From NCBI GenBank assembly GCA_045117995.1, contig JBGUOH010000003.1, positions 248,001 through 312,000 on the forward strand: a stretch of 64,000 nt of DNA. The letters run 5' to 3'. The DNA comes from RUG14515 sp045117995 (GTDB lineage: Bacteria > Bacillota_I > Bacilli_A > RFN20 > CAG-826). Below, piece after piece: positions 43,375 to 52,362 of this stretch (position 1 is the first letter of the stretch; each line of letters opens with the position of its first letter). The position numbers were made by a program, and so were the translations under genes. The notes beneath the pieces are model-generated. The model did not search any database. It saw nothing but the letters and a program-made list of their open reading frames with translations, and had not been told where the DNA came from.

Positions 43375-45045
43375 ATGATTACAAACAAACAACTAGCAGA
43401 CCTAATTTTTCCAGAAATTACCGAAACAATCGATGATTTAGAGAAAAGATATCCTGAAAGAAATTTACCAGAAGGCGCGGAAGTAACGCGTTTCGCTCCA
43501 AGTCCAACAGGCTTCCTTCACACCGGTTCTTTATTCACATCTTTAGTGTGTCGTAAAGTAGCAAGTCAATCCAAAGGTGTCTTTTATGTGCGTTTAGAAG
43601 ATACCGATACCAAAAGAGAAATCGCTGGTTCTGGTGAAGAATTATTAAAACAAATGCACATCTTCGGTATCGACCCAGATGAAGGCTATTTAGGCGATCA
43701 TGAAGAAGGTAAATATGGTCCATATATCCAATCTAAACGCGCGGATATATATAAAACCGTTATTAAACAATTATTAGTGGATGGTAAAGCTTATCCATGT
43801 TTCTGCACCTCTGAAGATTTAGAAGAACTTCGTAAAGAACAAGAAAGTAAGAAATTAAACCCAGGATACTATGGTGAATTCGCTAAATGTAGAAATCTTA
43901 CTAACGAAGAAAAATACGAAAGAATAAAAAACGGTGATAAATTCGTCATCCGTTTCAGAAGTAGTGGTAATCACGAAAACAAAATCACCGTTACCGATTT
44001 AATTAAAGGTACATTTGATATCGCTCAAAACGATCAAGATATCGTTATCTATAAGAGTGATGGTTTACCAACATATCACTTCGCTCACGCATGTGATGAC
44101 CATTTCATGAGAACAACCACAGTTATCCGTGGTGAAGAATGGGTGGCTTCCTTACCAATTCACGTTGAATTATTTGAAGCCTTAGGTTGGAAAGCCCCTA
44201 ACTACGCTCACTTACCAGTCATCATGAAAGTTGATGAAGAAACAGGCAATAAACGTAAACTTTCTAAAAGAAAAGATAAAGAAGCCGCTGTTTCATTCTT
44301 CATTGAAGATGGCTATTTACCAAAATCATTAATCATGTACTTGATGACTATTGCTAACTCCAACTTCGAAGAATGGATCTTAGCCAATAAGTTTGAAGGC
44401 ATGGAAAACTTCGAATTCTCATTTAAGAAAATGAATAACGAGGGTGCCTTATTCGATATGGGTAAATTAAACTTCTTTGCCCGTGAACTTTTAGCAAAGC
44501 TAAACAAAGATGAAATCAGCGCTCTTGCCTACGAATACGCTAAACTCTATAACCCAGAACTAAAAGCGGCTATTGAATTTAATCCAGCTTATTTCACTGC
44601 CATTATGAATATTGACCGTGAAAAAGCTAACCCAAGAAAAGACTATGAAAAGTTTGGTCATATCTTAGATTTCATTGGTTTCTTCTACGAAGAACGCTAT
44701 CAAAATATCATTAAAGAACCATTACCATTTAATGAAAAGTTCTCTAAAGAAACACTCATTGAAGCTTTAATTGCAATTAAAGAAAAACTTCACGTTAACC
44801 AAGATGAACAAATCTGGTTCAATGAATTAAAAGAAATTGGTGTGGGTTTAGGCTATGCCGCGAATAACAAAGACTATAAAGCTAACCCAGATGCCTTTAA
44901 AGGCAATATCGGCGATTTAGCGGAAATGCTTCGTATCACCTTAACCGGTAGAAAGAACGCTCCAAACCTCTGTGCGGTTATGTACGTTTTAGGAATTGAA
45001 GAAACACATCGCCGTATCGATAACGTAGTTGCGTTACTTAAATAA
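43375..45045 (+). CDS. gltX: Glutamyl-tRNA synthetase
   Basis: This 556-residue enzyme has the class I signature as 'APSPTGFLHTGSL' near residue 45, where HTGS replaces the usual HIGG/HIGN. 'RLEDTD' follows, and the second motif is KLSKRKDKE near residue 305. It charges tRNA-Glu with glutamate. An N-terminal extension of about 35 residues and the HTGS form occur in a GluRS branch of Clostridia and related bacteria. AAAGAGGC precedes the ATG. A tRNA-Glu gene follows 23 nt downstream. Confidence 0.93.
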   Translation: MITNKQLADLIFPEITETIDDLEKRYPERNLPEGAEVTRFAPSPTGFLHTGSLFTSLVCRKVASQSKGVFYVRLEDTDTKREIAGSGEELLKQMHIFGIDPDEGYLGDHEEGKYGPYIQSKRADIYKTVIKQLLVDGKAYPCFCTSEDLEELRKEQESKKLNPGYYGEFAKCRNLTNEEKYERIKNGDKFVIRFRSSGNHENKITVTDLIKGTFDIAQNDQDIVIYKSDGLPTYHFAHACDDHFMRTTTVIRGEEWVASLPIHVELFEALGWKAPNYAHLPVIMKVDEETGNKRKLSKRKDKEAAVSFFIEDGYLPKSLIMYLMTIANSNFEEWILANKFEGMENFEFSFKKMNNEGALFDMGKLNFFARELLAKLNKDEISALAYEYAKLYNPELKAAIEFNPAYFTAIMNIDREKANPRKDYEKFGHILDFIGFFYEERYQNIIKEPLPFNEKFSKETLIEALIAIKEKLHVNQDEQIWFNELKEIGVGLGYAANNKDYKANPDAFKGNIGDLAEMLRITLTGRKNAPNLCAVMYVLGIEETHRRIDNVVALLK

Positions 45046-45068
45046 AAGAGAGTATAATTACTCTCGCT

Positions 45069-45145
45069 GGTCCTATGGAGAAGTGGCTTAACTCATCGCC
45101 CTCTCAAGGCGACATTCACGGGTTCGAATCCCGTTGGGATCACCA
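45069..45145 (+). tRNA. tRNA-Glu (CTC)
   Basis: The acceptor GGTCCTA / TGGGATC (two G-T pairs) and the loop CTCTCAA give CTC. TATAAT (45053-45058) lies 10 nt upstream, inside a GAGAGT/ACTCTC inverted repeat. CCA is encoded. Confidence 0.9.
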
Positions 45146-45158
45146 AAATTGATTAATT

Positions 45159-45187
45159 GGATTGACGTTTATATGTCAGTCCTTTTA
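45159..45187 (+). terminator. Terminator after tRNA-Glu (CTC)
   Basis: GGATTGAC / GTCAGTCC with an 8-nt loop is followed by TTTTATTT. Similar stems follow the 45253 gene and tRNA-Glu (TTC). Confidence 0.82.
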
Positions 45188-45252
45188 TTTATTTGATAAA
45201 ATTTAAGCAGTTTTATAATTCATAAACGTCTTATTAGTAGGAGGGAACCACA

Positions 45253-46347
45253 ATGAAAATAACAAAGTTACTACTTTCATTTATCGCAGCGGCCTTTTTA
45301 CTAACCGGTTGTGGCACAACATCAACTTCCCGTAAAACATATTCTGAATCATTGTGCAATACAGGTAATTCGGATTCAGATGATGATGACGATTCATTTA
45401 AGGATGCTAGAGAATTTTATTTAGATATTAGAGATCCACGAAAATTAATCGTGGAACAACCACATACACTTAATGGAAAAGCAAGCATTCATTTTAAAGA
45501 AGGCCAAACAGTCTATTTCAAAACTTCAGTTCCTCCACTTAGAAGTGAAATGATTGTTTTGATTAACGATAAAAGAAGTGGTTATTCTTATTCCTCTGCT
45601 AATGATTATTATGAATTTGAATTCACTATGCCTCGTTCAGATACTCGCCTTGAACTTTACTATCGAGGTGATGATAGTCATGTTAATGAACAAATAAGTT
45701 TAAAAGATAGATATACCTGGATTAACAATATTAACGAAGAAGACATTACCAAGGTCATCACTTCTAGTAAGCATGGTACTGTTGTTCCAAGGCTAGATGT
45801 TCTAGATGAATATTATTACAGCGATAGTGCTGCTGATATACACCGTGTCTATGAATATTTGAAAACCACTAAGATAGTTTTTGACTATCCTAATGTACCT
45901 GTTGGTGCGGGACCAGATGTTCTTACCATAGAGGTTCTAAATCCTTCGACTCAAACAGAAGAACGTTATAGCATATATGCTTATTTCGGCACTACTACAC
46001 AAGATGAAACCACTTTAAGTGTTGCTCTTCCAAAGATGAGCAATCACTATGGATATAGTTTCATGTCACACATGTTCTATGATTTAAAGGTGACAAGTAT
46101 CGATGGAACAGTCGATTACACGAAAGATTTCATTAAATTAGGAATGCTCACCAATATGATCTTTGAAAAGATTGATAACCCTAACTTCGATACCGCGATA
46201 AATAAATATAACAAATATAAAATCACCTGCTATGAGGGTTCGATTATATTCCAATCTGAAACAGAATTTGTGGTCCAACCAGAAGATGGGGAAATAGCCG
46301 CCTATCAAATAGTTAACAACGTAACCTTTAAAGATTTAATTGTTTAG
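45253..46347 (+). CDS. Lipoprotein of unknown function, Asp-rich linker
   Basis: This 364-residue protein has a lipobox 'LTGC' near residue 20 and then a Ser/Asp linker with a run of Asp residues. Beta-rich domains follow. The segment 'YEFEFTMPRSDTRLEL' matches the lipoprotein at 25364. AGGAGGG lies upstream. It is a monocistronic gene with its own terminator. The surface location is inferred and the function is unknown. Confidence 0.68.
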   Translation: MKITKLLLSFIAAAFLLTGCGTTSTSRKTYSESLCNTGNSDSDDDDDSFKDAREFYLDIRDPRKLIVEQPHTLNGKASIHFKEGQTVYFKTSVPPLRSEMIVLINDKRSGYSYSSANDYYEFEFTMPRSDTRLELYYRGDDSHVNEQISLKDRYTWINNINEEDITKVITSSKHGTVVPRLDVLDEYYYSDSAADIHRVYEYLKTTKIVFDYPNVPVGAGPDVLTIEVLNPSTQTEERYSIYAYFGTTTQDETTLSVALPKMSNHYGYSFMSHMFYDLKVTSIDGTVDYTKDFIKLGMLTNMIFEKIDNPNFDTAINKYNKYKITCYEGSIIFQSETEFVVQPEDGEIAAYQIVNNVTFKDLIV

Positions 46348-46371
46348 GATTGATTATTATCAGTCCTTTTT
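46346..46371 (+). terminator. Terminator overlapping stop of 45253 gene
   Basis: AGGATTGAT / ATCAGTCCT with a TATT loop (one G-T pair) is followed by TTTTT. Confidence 0.83.
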
Positions 46372-46508
46372 ATTATTTTGAAATCTTGTGTATAATACTA
46401 TCAGTCGTTTTTGTAGTTCAAATAAGAACGCCTAATTATTCTTTAGGAAATGTGCAAGTCACCGAAAACGAACATTTTATTAGCACTGCTAATAGGAGGC
46501 ATATATTC

Positions 46509-47249
46509 ATGTTGAAACAGTTTTCAAGAACGCAGCTTTTACTTGGTGAAAAATCAATGGAAGAGTTAGCGAAAAAGACAGTCGCTGTCTTTGGTGTCGG
46601 TGGTGTAGGTGGCTACACTGTTGAAGCCTTAGCGAGAAGTGGTATTGGTCACTTCGTACTAATTGATGATGATTTAGTGAATATCACTAATATAAATAGA
46701 CAAATACTTGCGACATTTAACACAATTGGCAAAGCCAAAGTGGATGTCGCTAAAGAACGTATCTTAGAGATTAATCCAGACGCTACTGTGGAAACCCACA
46801 AGTGTTTTTATTTACCTGCTAATAGAGATGAATTTGATTTCTCAAAGTACGATTATGTTGTAGACGCTATCGATACAGTAACCGCAAAGATTGATATCAT
46901 TGTTCGTTGTTATGAAAGTAACATCCCAGTTATATCCGCGATGGGTGCGGGCAACAAGATGAATCCAACAATGTTAGAAGTTAGTGATATCTATAAAACT
47001 GAAATGGATCCGTTAGCGAAAGTGATGCGTCGTGAGTTAAAGAAAAGAGGAGTTAAAAAGCTCAAAGTCGTTTATTCAAAAGAAAAAGCTATCACTCCTT
47101 TAGAACCTGTTTTTGATGAAGATGATACTAATTCAAAAAGAAGAAGTATTCCTGGTTCTACCGCATTTGTGCCTTCAGTTTCAGGTCTCATTATCGCTAG
47201 TGAAGTGGTAAAAGATTTGATTAACTACAATCCAAATAATAGAGAATAA
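46509..47249 (+). CDS. tcdA: ThiF/E1-like tRNA threonylcarbamoyladenosine dehydratase
   Basis: This 246-residue protein has an N-terminal 'RTQLLLGEKSMEELAKK' segment, the ATP-binding 'GVGGVGGYTVEALARSG', and 'DDDxVxxxNxNRQ' as 'LIDDDLVNITNINRQ'. 'DAIDTVTAKIDII' follows. This matches TcdA/CsdL, which cyclises t6A37 in tRNAs. ATG 46509 has AGGAGG at 46494-46499. The 5' leader after TATAAT (near 46392) is about 100 nt, with no structure recognised. Its tRNA substrates would include tRNA-Thr and tRNA-Asn, both encoded here. Confidence 0.87.
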   Translation: MLKQFSRTQLLLGEKSMEELAKKTVAVFGVGGVGGYTVEALARSGIGHFVLIDDDLVNITNINRQILATFNTIGKAKVDVAKERILEINPDATVETHKCFYLPANRDEFDFSKYDYVVDAIDTVTAKIDIIVRCYESNIPVISAMGAGNKMNPTMLEVSDIYKTEMDPLAKVMRRELKKRGVKKLKVVYSKEKAITPLEPVFDEDDTNSKRRSIPGSTAFVPSVSGLIIASEVVKDLINYNPNNRE

Positions 47250-47274
47250 TTATCGGATATGGTATGCTAAAAAC

Positions 47275-47553
47275 ATGGAAGATATACAAATTAAATACAA
47301 TGAAAAAGGTCACCAATCTTTAGCGTACGATGAAGATAAAATCATCGGTAGATGTGATTATCAAATTAAAGAAGGTAAATGGTATATTACTCATACCGTG
47401 GTAATGTCAGAATACGGGGGACGGGGTATTGCTAAGTCGCTTGTTAAGGAAGTAATTGAACAAGCAAGAAAGAGAAATGTTAAGATTGTTCCTATTTGCT
47501 CATACGCTCAAAAGATGATGACGAGTAGTGACGAATATAAAGACGTTTTATAA
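47275..47553 (+). CDS. Small GNAT-fold acetyltransferase, YjdJ/Acetyltransf_CG type
   Basis: This 92-residue protein has 'GRCDYQI', 'ITHTVVMSEYGGRGIAKSLVKEV' (the acetyl-CoA loop GGRGIA) and 'IVPICSYA'. This matches the short GCN5-like family of about 90 residues. TATGCT (47263-47268), preceded by TGG as an extended -10, ends 6 nt before the ATG, and no ribosome site exists. The mRNA is probably leaderless. The substrate is unknown. Confidence 0.8.
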   Translation: MEDIQIKYNEKGHQSLAYDEDKIIGRCDYQIKEGKWYITHTVVMSEYGGRGIAKSLVKEVIEQARKRNVKIVPICSYAQKMMTSSDEYKDVL

Positions 47554-47585
47554 TTCGTAATAATAGTTACAATTAATCGAGGTTT

Positions 47586-47602
47586 TGTGATAGAATATCA
47601 CA
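47586..47602. promoter_or_regulatory. 17-bp palindrome over the -10 of the C39-peptidase gene
   Basis: TGTGATAGAATATCACA (TGTGATA-GAA-TATCACA) is a perfect 7-bp inverted repeat. It contains TAGAAT, which lies 18 bp after TTACAA, so binding would block the promoter. Its half-site matches the TetR operator at 13874. Confidence 0.6.
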
Positions 47603-47615
47603 GGACCTTTTATTT

Positions 47616-48302
47616 ATGAGTAAAGTAAAAAGTAGAAGAAAAAGAAGAATTGTCGTGTCCATTATCGCGGGCTTTTTCTTTGTAGTTGCTCTCGCTATTG
47701 TGGTGCCTTTTGGTATTTTAGGACTTAGAACAAATCACTTAAATAAGGACTATGGGTACTTAAAAACTGATGAAACTTACTCTCAAAAGGTCGAAGTTAC
47801 AGGTATTAATTTAGTCACACAACATGTCTCATGTGGTTATGCCTCTATTGAGATGATGTCTGAATATTACGGATTCAAAGTTACAGAAGATGATTTAAAC
47901 GCTAAAAACAATGGTGGTGTTTCTACTTCTTCAACATCTGGTTTCTTAAATGAAATCAATGCTTCTATCAAAGACCAAGATTTCATTAAAAGAACATATC
48001 TCACAAATGACGATTATTTAAAAGAAATACATAACGCCTTAGCTAAAAACAATCCAGTTGCTATTGAATGGGCCGCCAAATTTGAAGATGAATGGACCTT
48101 ACATTTCTCTGTGGTTACATCCATGGATTTAGGTAATGATCAAATCGTTGTTTATAACCCATACGGCTATATCGAAACACTCCATAGTGATGAATTCTTA
48201 GAAAGAACAACATTCAAAGCCTATAAAAACTTGCCATTATTCTTAAACTTTGGCTTTGCTTTTGGTGCTTTCGATAAGAACGCTTTGTTTTACGCAATTT
48301 AA
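47616..48302 (+). CDS. C39-like cysteine peptidase, membrane-anchored
   Basis: This 228-residue protein has a basic N-terminus, one transmembrane helix (about 12-35) and an extracytoplasmic papain-like domain. The likely catalytic Cys is in 'VSCGYASIEM' (about residue 73), the His in 'TLHFSVVTSM' (about 163) and the Asn in 'YNPYG'. This is the C39_2 type, a family used in processing or cell-wall contexts. It is not fused to an ABC exporter, so it is not a bacteriocin exporter peptidase. A palindrome covers its promoter. Confidence 0.77.
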   Translation: MSKVKSRRKRRIVVSIIAGFFFVVALAIVVPFGILGLRTNHLNKDYGYLKTDETYSQKVEVTGINLVTQHVSCGYASIEMMSEYYGFKVTEDDLNAKNNGGVSTSSTSGFLNEINASIKDQDFIKRTYLTNDDYLKEIHNALAKNNPVAIEWAAKFEDEWTLHFSVVTSMDLGNDQIVVYNPYGYIETLHSDEFLERTTFKAYKNLPLFLNFGFAFGAFDKNALFYAI

Positions 48303-48414
48303 CGAAAAACGTTTAAAAAATCCTTGATTTGCAGGCTTTTCTCGTGAAAAAGTTGCTTTTTCATGCAGGTGCGCGCTATATTATATGCAAGAAATACAGG
48401 TAAGGAGAAAGCCT

Positions 48415-49950
48415 ATGTTTAAGAAAAATAGAGAAACCTCTAAGGGTTTAAAGATCCTTTTGGTTATTTCGTTTATATTATTAGCCTTATTCATCGCGTT
48501 CTTTATGCTTTATGCCGCTACTGCGGGCGATGCTCATGATGCTGACTTAAAAGATTTTGGTGCGGTAATGAAGTACCATATCGATGGCTTTAAAGGATTA
48601 TTTACTTTTAAATTCCACGATGCATCTAACATCGTATACGCTAGCTTGAGTGCTTTGTTATATGGCTTTATTGCTTTATGGTTAATCTTCCTTGTTGTCG
48701 GTATCTTAGTGGCCGTCAAAAAGAAAAGAAGAATCATGGTTTTTGGTATCGTTTTAACATTATTAACCGTTGCGGTTTATATGTTTGGCGCGACTGGATT
48801 ACCAAAATATTGGTTAATCATTAATGGTCGTAATCCATTTGAAAAAGCTGATCTTCTCCGTTTCTTAGTGGGCGCACTTATTTTCTCCGGTGCCTTATTT
48901 GCTTTATTAGCCTATATCTCTTACTTCGCTTGTGTCCTTGAATCGTTCAAGAATCCAAGAGTGGAACAAAAAGAAGAAAAGGATGAAGAATCAGAACAAG
49001 AACAACCAGCGTTTGAAGAAGAGCCTGCTCCTGAAAACGAAGAACCTGTGATGTTTGAACAGATTGAAGCGGAACCTGAACCAGAACAAGCTTTTGAAGA
49101 AGAACCCGCTCCAATGTTTGAAGAAAAACAAGAAGAAAAGAAACCTGAAGAAAAAGGTTTTGATAAAAACGAATTAGCAGATCTCATTAGAAATATCGTG
49201 AGAGATGAAATGGTTCGTAATGCTCCAAATCCACAAAACCCAGGTCCTGGTCCATTAGTGGTCCAATACTTTGGTACTATGCCAATGCAACAACAAGTGG
49301 AACAACCAAAACCTGAACCAAAACCAGCGCCAGTGAAAAAAGAAAAGAAAGAACCTGTCGCGGAAGTAGTTAAGGAAGAAGAAATTCAAGTTCACGATAA
49401 CATCGTTCCAGAAGAACCAAAGGCTCCTGAATATAAAATCGTGACTGGTAAAAAGAAAGAAAAACCAGCTCCTGCCCCAGTGGAAGAAACCACAGAAGAA
49501 AAGAATAAAATCATCCGTATCCCATTCCAAACCAGAATGATTAACGCAGATGATGAAATGAAGAGAAACTATAATGAACTCAAAAACGAGATTCTCTCCT
49601 ATGGTGTTAATTCCCGTGTTTCTAACTCTGGTGATGCCTTCCGTTTACACCGTAAGACATATGTGAAAATTACTATCGCGGGCTTAAGTTTAAAACTCTA
49701 CTTTGCCTTAAACCCAGATGATTATAAGGATTCCACAATCCCAGTCCAAAACGCTGGACACAAAGGTATCTATGAAGAAATCCCATTAGTGTTTAAAGTT
49801 AAATCCGGTTTATCCATGAGAAGAGCGAAAGAACTCATTCAAACAGTTATGGACCAAGGTGGCCTTGAGCAAGGCGCAATCGGTGATACTGACTGGGTAG
49901 AAAAACTCAAGGAACAACCAGTCAATGCTGATGAGTCTCAAGACGACTAA
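48415..49950 (+). CDS. Four-TM protein with Glu/Pro linker and conserved C-terminal domain
   Basis: This 511-residue protein has four N-terminal transmembrane helices up to about residue 180. A disordered Glu/Pro/Lys-rich region covers about 185-380. A folded C-terminal domain follows ('FQTRMINADDEMKRNY', 'LKLYFALNPDDY', 'PLVFKVKSGLSMRRAKELI'). That C-terminal domain is widespread and uncharacterised in Firmicutes. TAAGGAG at 48401-48407 sets the start at 48415. It could be an envelope scaffold, but no function can be given. Confidence 0.68.
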   Translation: MFKKNRETSKGLKILLVISFILLALFIAFFMLYAATAGDAHDADLKDFGAVMKYHIDGFKGLFTFKFHDASNIVYASLSALLYGFIALWLIFLVVGILVAVKKKRRIMVFGIVLTLLTVAVYMFGATGLPKYWLIINGRNPFEKADLLRFLVGALIFSGALFALLAYISYFACVLESFKNPRVEQKEEKDEESEQEQPAFEEEPAPENEEPVMFEQIEAEPEPEQAFEEEPAPMFEEKQEEKKPEEKGFDKNELADLIRNIVRDEMVRNAPNPQNPGPGPLVVQYFGTMPMQQQVEQPKPEPKPAPVKKEKKEPVAEVVKEEEIQVHDNIVPEEPKAPEYKIVTGKKKEKPAPAPVEETTEEKNKIIRIPFQTRMINADDEMKRNYNELKNEILSYGVNSRVSNSGDAFRLHRKTYVKITIAGLSLKLYFALNPDDYKDSTIPVQNAGHKGIYEEIPLVFKVKSGLSMRRAKELIQTVMDQGGLEQGAIGDTDWVEKLKEQPVNADESQDD

Positions 49951-49971
49951 TAGTCAGTTAATCTAAATATT

Positions 49972-49995
49972 AAGGTACATAAATGTACCTTTTTA
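49972..49995 (+). terminator. Terminator after four-TM protein gene
   Basis: AAGGTACA / TGTACCTT is a perfect 8-bp stem with a TAAA loop, followed by TTTTATTT. Confidence 0.88.
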
Positions 49996-50072
49996 TTTAA
50001 TCTTTTTACAAACACTTAAAAGTATGATAAATTTTATATCTGCGACCAGCAAAGGAAGGGAGTGGTTCATTA

Positions 50073-51083
50073 ATGGATGTACCTCTGTCGTGGGTAATCA
50101 TTGGAATCTGTGTATTAGCACACTTTTTCTTTTCTGCTGGTGAAACCGCACTCGCATGTGCAAACCGCTTCAAGATGCAAGTCGAAGCGGATGAAGGTAA
50201 AAAATCTGCCAAATTAGTGTTACACGTCGTTGAAAAATACGATCGCGCTCTAATTACGGTTCTAATAGGAAGTAATATTGTTTCAATCTTAGCCAGTGCT
50301 ATTTGTACTGTCCTTTTCTATAACCTCTTCACAACCATGGCTAGTGAAGTCGTTTCTTTACTCGCTTCCATTACGATCGCCTTATTAATTTATATCTTGG
50401 GTGATGCTCTTCCAAAGACTATTGCAAGAAGCATTCCAGATACATTATCAAAAATACTTGTCTATCCAACATTTGGTTTAATGATGGTTCTTTATCCAAT
50501 TACCTTGTTGTTTGACTTAATGGCGAAGGGTATTGAAAAAGCCTTCAAAGTTAAAGAAGAAACAACATTCGACGAAGAAGACTTTGAAAACGTCGTGGAA
50601 AAGGTTTCTGATGAAGGTATCTTAGAAGAAGAACAAAGCGATATTATTCAATCCGCTTTGGAATTCGCTGACACCAATGTTAAGGAAGTCTTAACTCCAA
50701 GAAACAAAATCTTCGCTCTAAATATTAGAGAACTAGATAAAGAAAAATTACATGAGATTATTATCAAAACCAATTATTCAAGAATTCCAATCTATGATGG
50801 AAGTATTGATAACATTATTGGTATTTTAGTTATTAAAGCTTACTTAAGTGCATACTTAAGAAATCCAAACGTTTCCATTAAAAGCAAACTTCAAAAGCCA
50901 TATTTCGTTTCATCAAACATTATGATTGATGATTTGTTCAATGGTTTTAAAAAGCATCATACACATATTGCTATCGTGAGAGATAAAAAACAACAAGTTA
51001 TCGGCATGGTCACCATGGATGATGTTTTAGAGGAACTTGTTGATGGTATTAGAGAGCCTAACAGCGTGAAAGGAAACAAATAG
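50073..51083 (+). CDS. CNNM/DUF21-CBS protein lacking the CorC_HlyC domain
   Basis: This 336-residue protein has a DUF21 membrane domain (three or four helices to about residue 150) and a CBS pair ('VLTPRNKIFAL', 'GMVTMDDVLEELV'). It stops right after the second CBS motif, so the C-terminal CorC_HlyC domain of the family is missing. AAGGGAG precedes the ATG. It is followed after 1 nt by a full-length paralogue. The family moves or senses Mg2+/Na+. The two may form a heterodimer. Confidence 0.82.
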   Translation: MDVPLSWVIIGICVLAHFFFSAGETALACANRFKMQVEADEGKKSAKLVLHVVEKYDRALITVLIGSNIVSILASAICTVLFYNLFTTMASEVVSLLASITIALLIYILGDALPKTIARSIPDTLSKILVYPTFGLMMVLYPITLLFDLMAKGIEKAFKVKEETTFDEEDFENVVEKVSDEGILEEEQSDIIQSALEFADTNVKEVLTPRNKIFALNIRELDKEKLHEIIIKTNYSRIPIYDGSIDNIIGILVIKAYLSAYLRNPNVSIKSKLQKPYFVSSNIMIDDLFNGFKKHHTHIAIVRDKKQQVIGMVTMDDVLEELVDGIREPNSVKGNK

Positions 51084-51084
51084 T

Positions 51085-52353
51085 ATGTATTGGTATTATT
51101 GGGTTATCGTCGCTGTTTGTGCATTGTTCTCAATGTTCTTTTCCGCTGCCGACATGGTCTATGGCATGGTGGATAAAGATCGACTTGGTAGAGAAAAAGG
51201 TAAGAAAGAAAAACGCGCTAAACTTGCTATCAAGATTGCGGATGACTATGAGTTATCTATTTCTGCAATTCTATTAGGCAATAACGTTGTTAATGTTCTC
51301 GCCGCCTCTATCGTGACTTTAATTGGTATTGCTTTATCAAACGGCAACGAAGATTTAGGCACAACATTATCTACGATAATATTCACTGTCTTTATTATTA
51401 TCTTCTGTGAATTCATTCCTAAGGCATTCGCTAAGAGATTTAACTATTCATTAGCGATTAACTTTGCTTATCCAGTAACATTCTTTAAATATTTATTCTT
51501 TATCATCGTTTGGCCAATCGCTAAACTCTTCAAACTCTTTGGTAAATTATTCGCTAAAAAGAGTAAAGAAGAAGATCAAATAGATGAAGATGTCTTAACC
51601 GAAATGGCTGACTCTTTAGAGGAAGAAGGTATCTTAGAAGAAAACGAAGCGGAACTTCTTAGAAGTGCCATCGATTTAAATGATATCGAAGCATTTGAAA
51701 TTATGACTCCACGTGTGGATGTCTATGCGATTAGCAAAGACGAAGACATTAACGAACTTATCAAAGATAAGGAATTCTTCAAACACTCACGTGTTCCAGT
51801 CTATGATGAAACAATTGATAACATTGTTGGTATCTTACCAATTAAAGCTTTGGCCAAGAAGATTCTTGCAGGACAAAAAGATATCGACATTATGTCTTTA
51901 TGCTATAAACCTTTAATCATTCCTAGAAACCATCAAATTCTCGATGTTTTAAGTGAATTCAAAGAAAAGAAAGTTCACGTCGCTATCGTCAAAGACGAAT
52001 ATGGTGGCACCGAAGGTATTATCACTATGGAAGACATTTTAGAAGAAATCGTCGGTGATATCTTTGATGAATTCGATGAAATCGAAGAAGAATATGTCGA
52101 TAAAGGTAATGGCACCTGGGTTGTTGATGGCGCAATGAATATCGAAGACTTCTTTGAATTAATTGGTTATGAAGAAGAAGTGGAAACTGACTACGCGACA
52201 GTGGGTGGTTTCTGCCAAGACATTTTAGATAGATTCGCTAAGACTGGTGATGAGTTTGACTTTGCGCATTTCCATTTCAAAGTCTTGGAAGCCGATGACT
52301 TTACAGTCGAAAAACTCAAAGTCACTGACTTAGAATACGAAAAAGAAGAGTAG
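51085..52353 (+). CDS. CNNM/HlyC-CorC family protein, full length
   Basis: This 422-residue protein has a DUF21 membrane domain, a CBS pair ('EIMTPRVDVYAI', 'DEYGGTEGIITMEDILEEIVGDI') and a C-terminal CorC_HlyC domain ('WVVDGAMNIEDFFELIG...ATVGGF'-type, key 'DYATVGGF'). AAGGAAAC in the end of the preceding gene provides a ribosome site. It is probably a divalent-cation transporter or efflux regulator and a paralogue of its upstream neighbour. Confidence 0.87.
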   Translation: MYWYYWVIVAVCALFSMFFSAADMVYGMVDKDRLGREKGKKEKRAKLAIKIADDYELSISAILLGNNVVNVLAASIVTLIGIALSNGNEDLGTTLSTIIFTVFIIIFCEFIPKAFAKRFNYSLAINFAYPVTFFKYLFFIIVWPIAKLFKLFGKLFAKKSKEEDQIDEDVLTEMADSLEEEGILEENEAELLRSAIDLNDIEAFEIMTPRVDVYAISKDEDINELIKDKEFFKHSRVPVYDETIDNIVGILPIKALAKKILAGQKDIDIMSLCYKPLIIPRNHQILDVLSEFKEKKVHVAIVKDEYGGTEGIITMEDILEEIVGDIFDEFDEIEEEYVDKGNGTWVVDGAMNIEDFFELIGYEEEVETDYATVGGFCQDILDRFAKTGDEFDFAHFHFKVLEADDFTVEKLKVTDLEYEKEE

Positions 52354-52362
52354 TGTAAAACT

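Noticed and set aside
45049..45064. GAGAGT/ACTCTC hairpin as a gltX terminator
   Set aside because: It has no T-run and its loop is the TATAAT of the tRNA-Glu promoter.
47586..47602. CRP/FNR binding site
   Set aside because: The TGTGA arms are 7 nt apart instead of 6 and no CRP/FNR gene is in the window; it is kept only as an unassigned palindrome.
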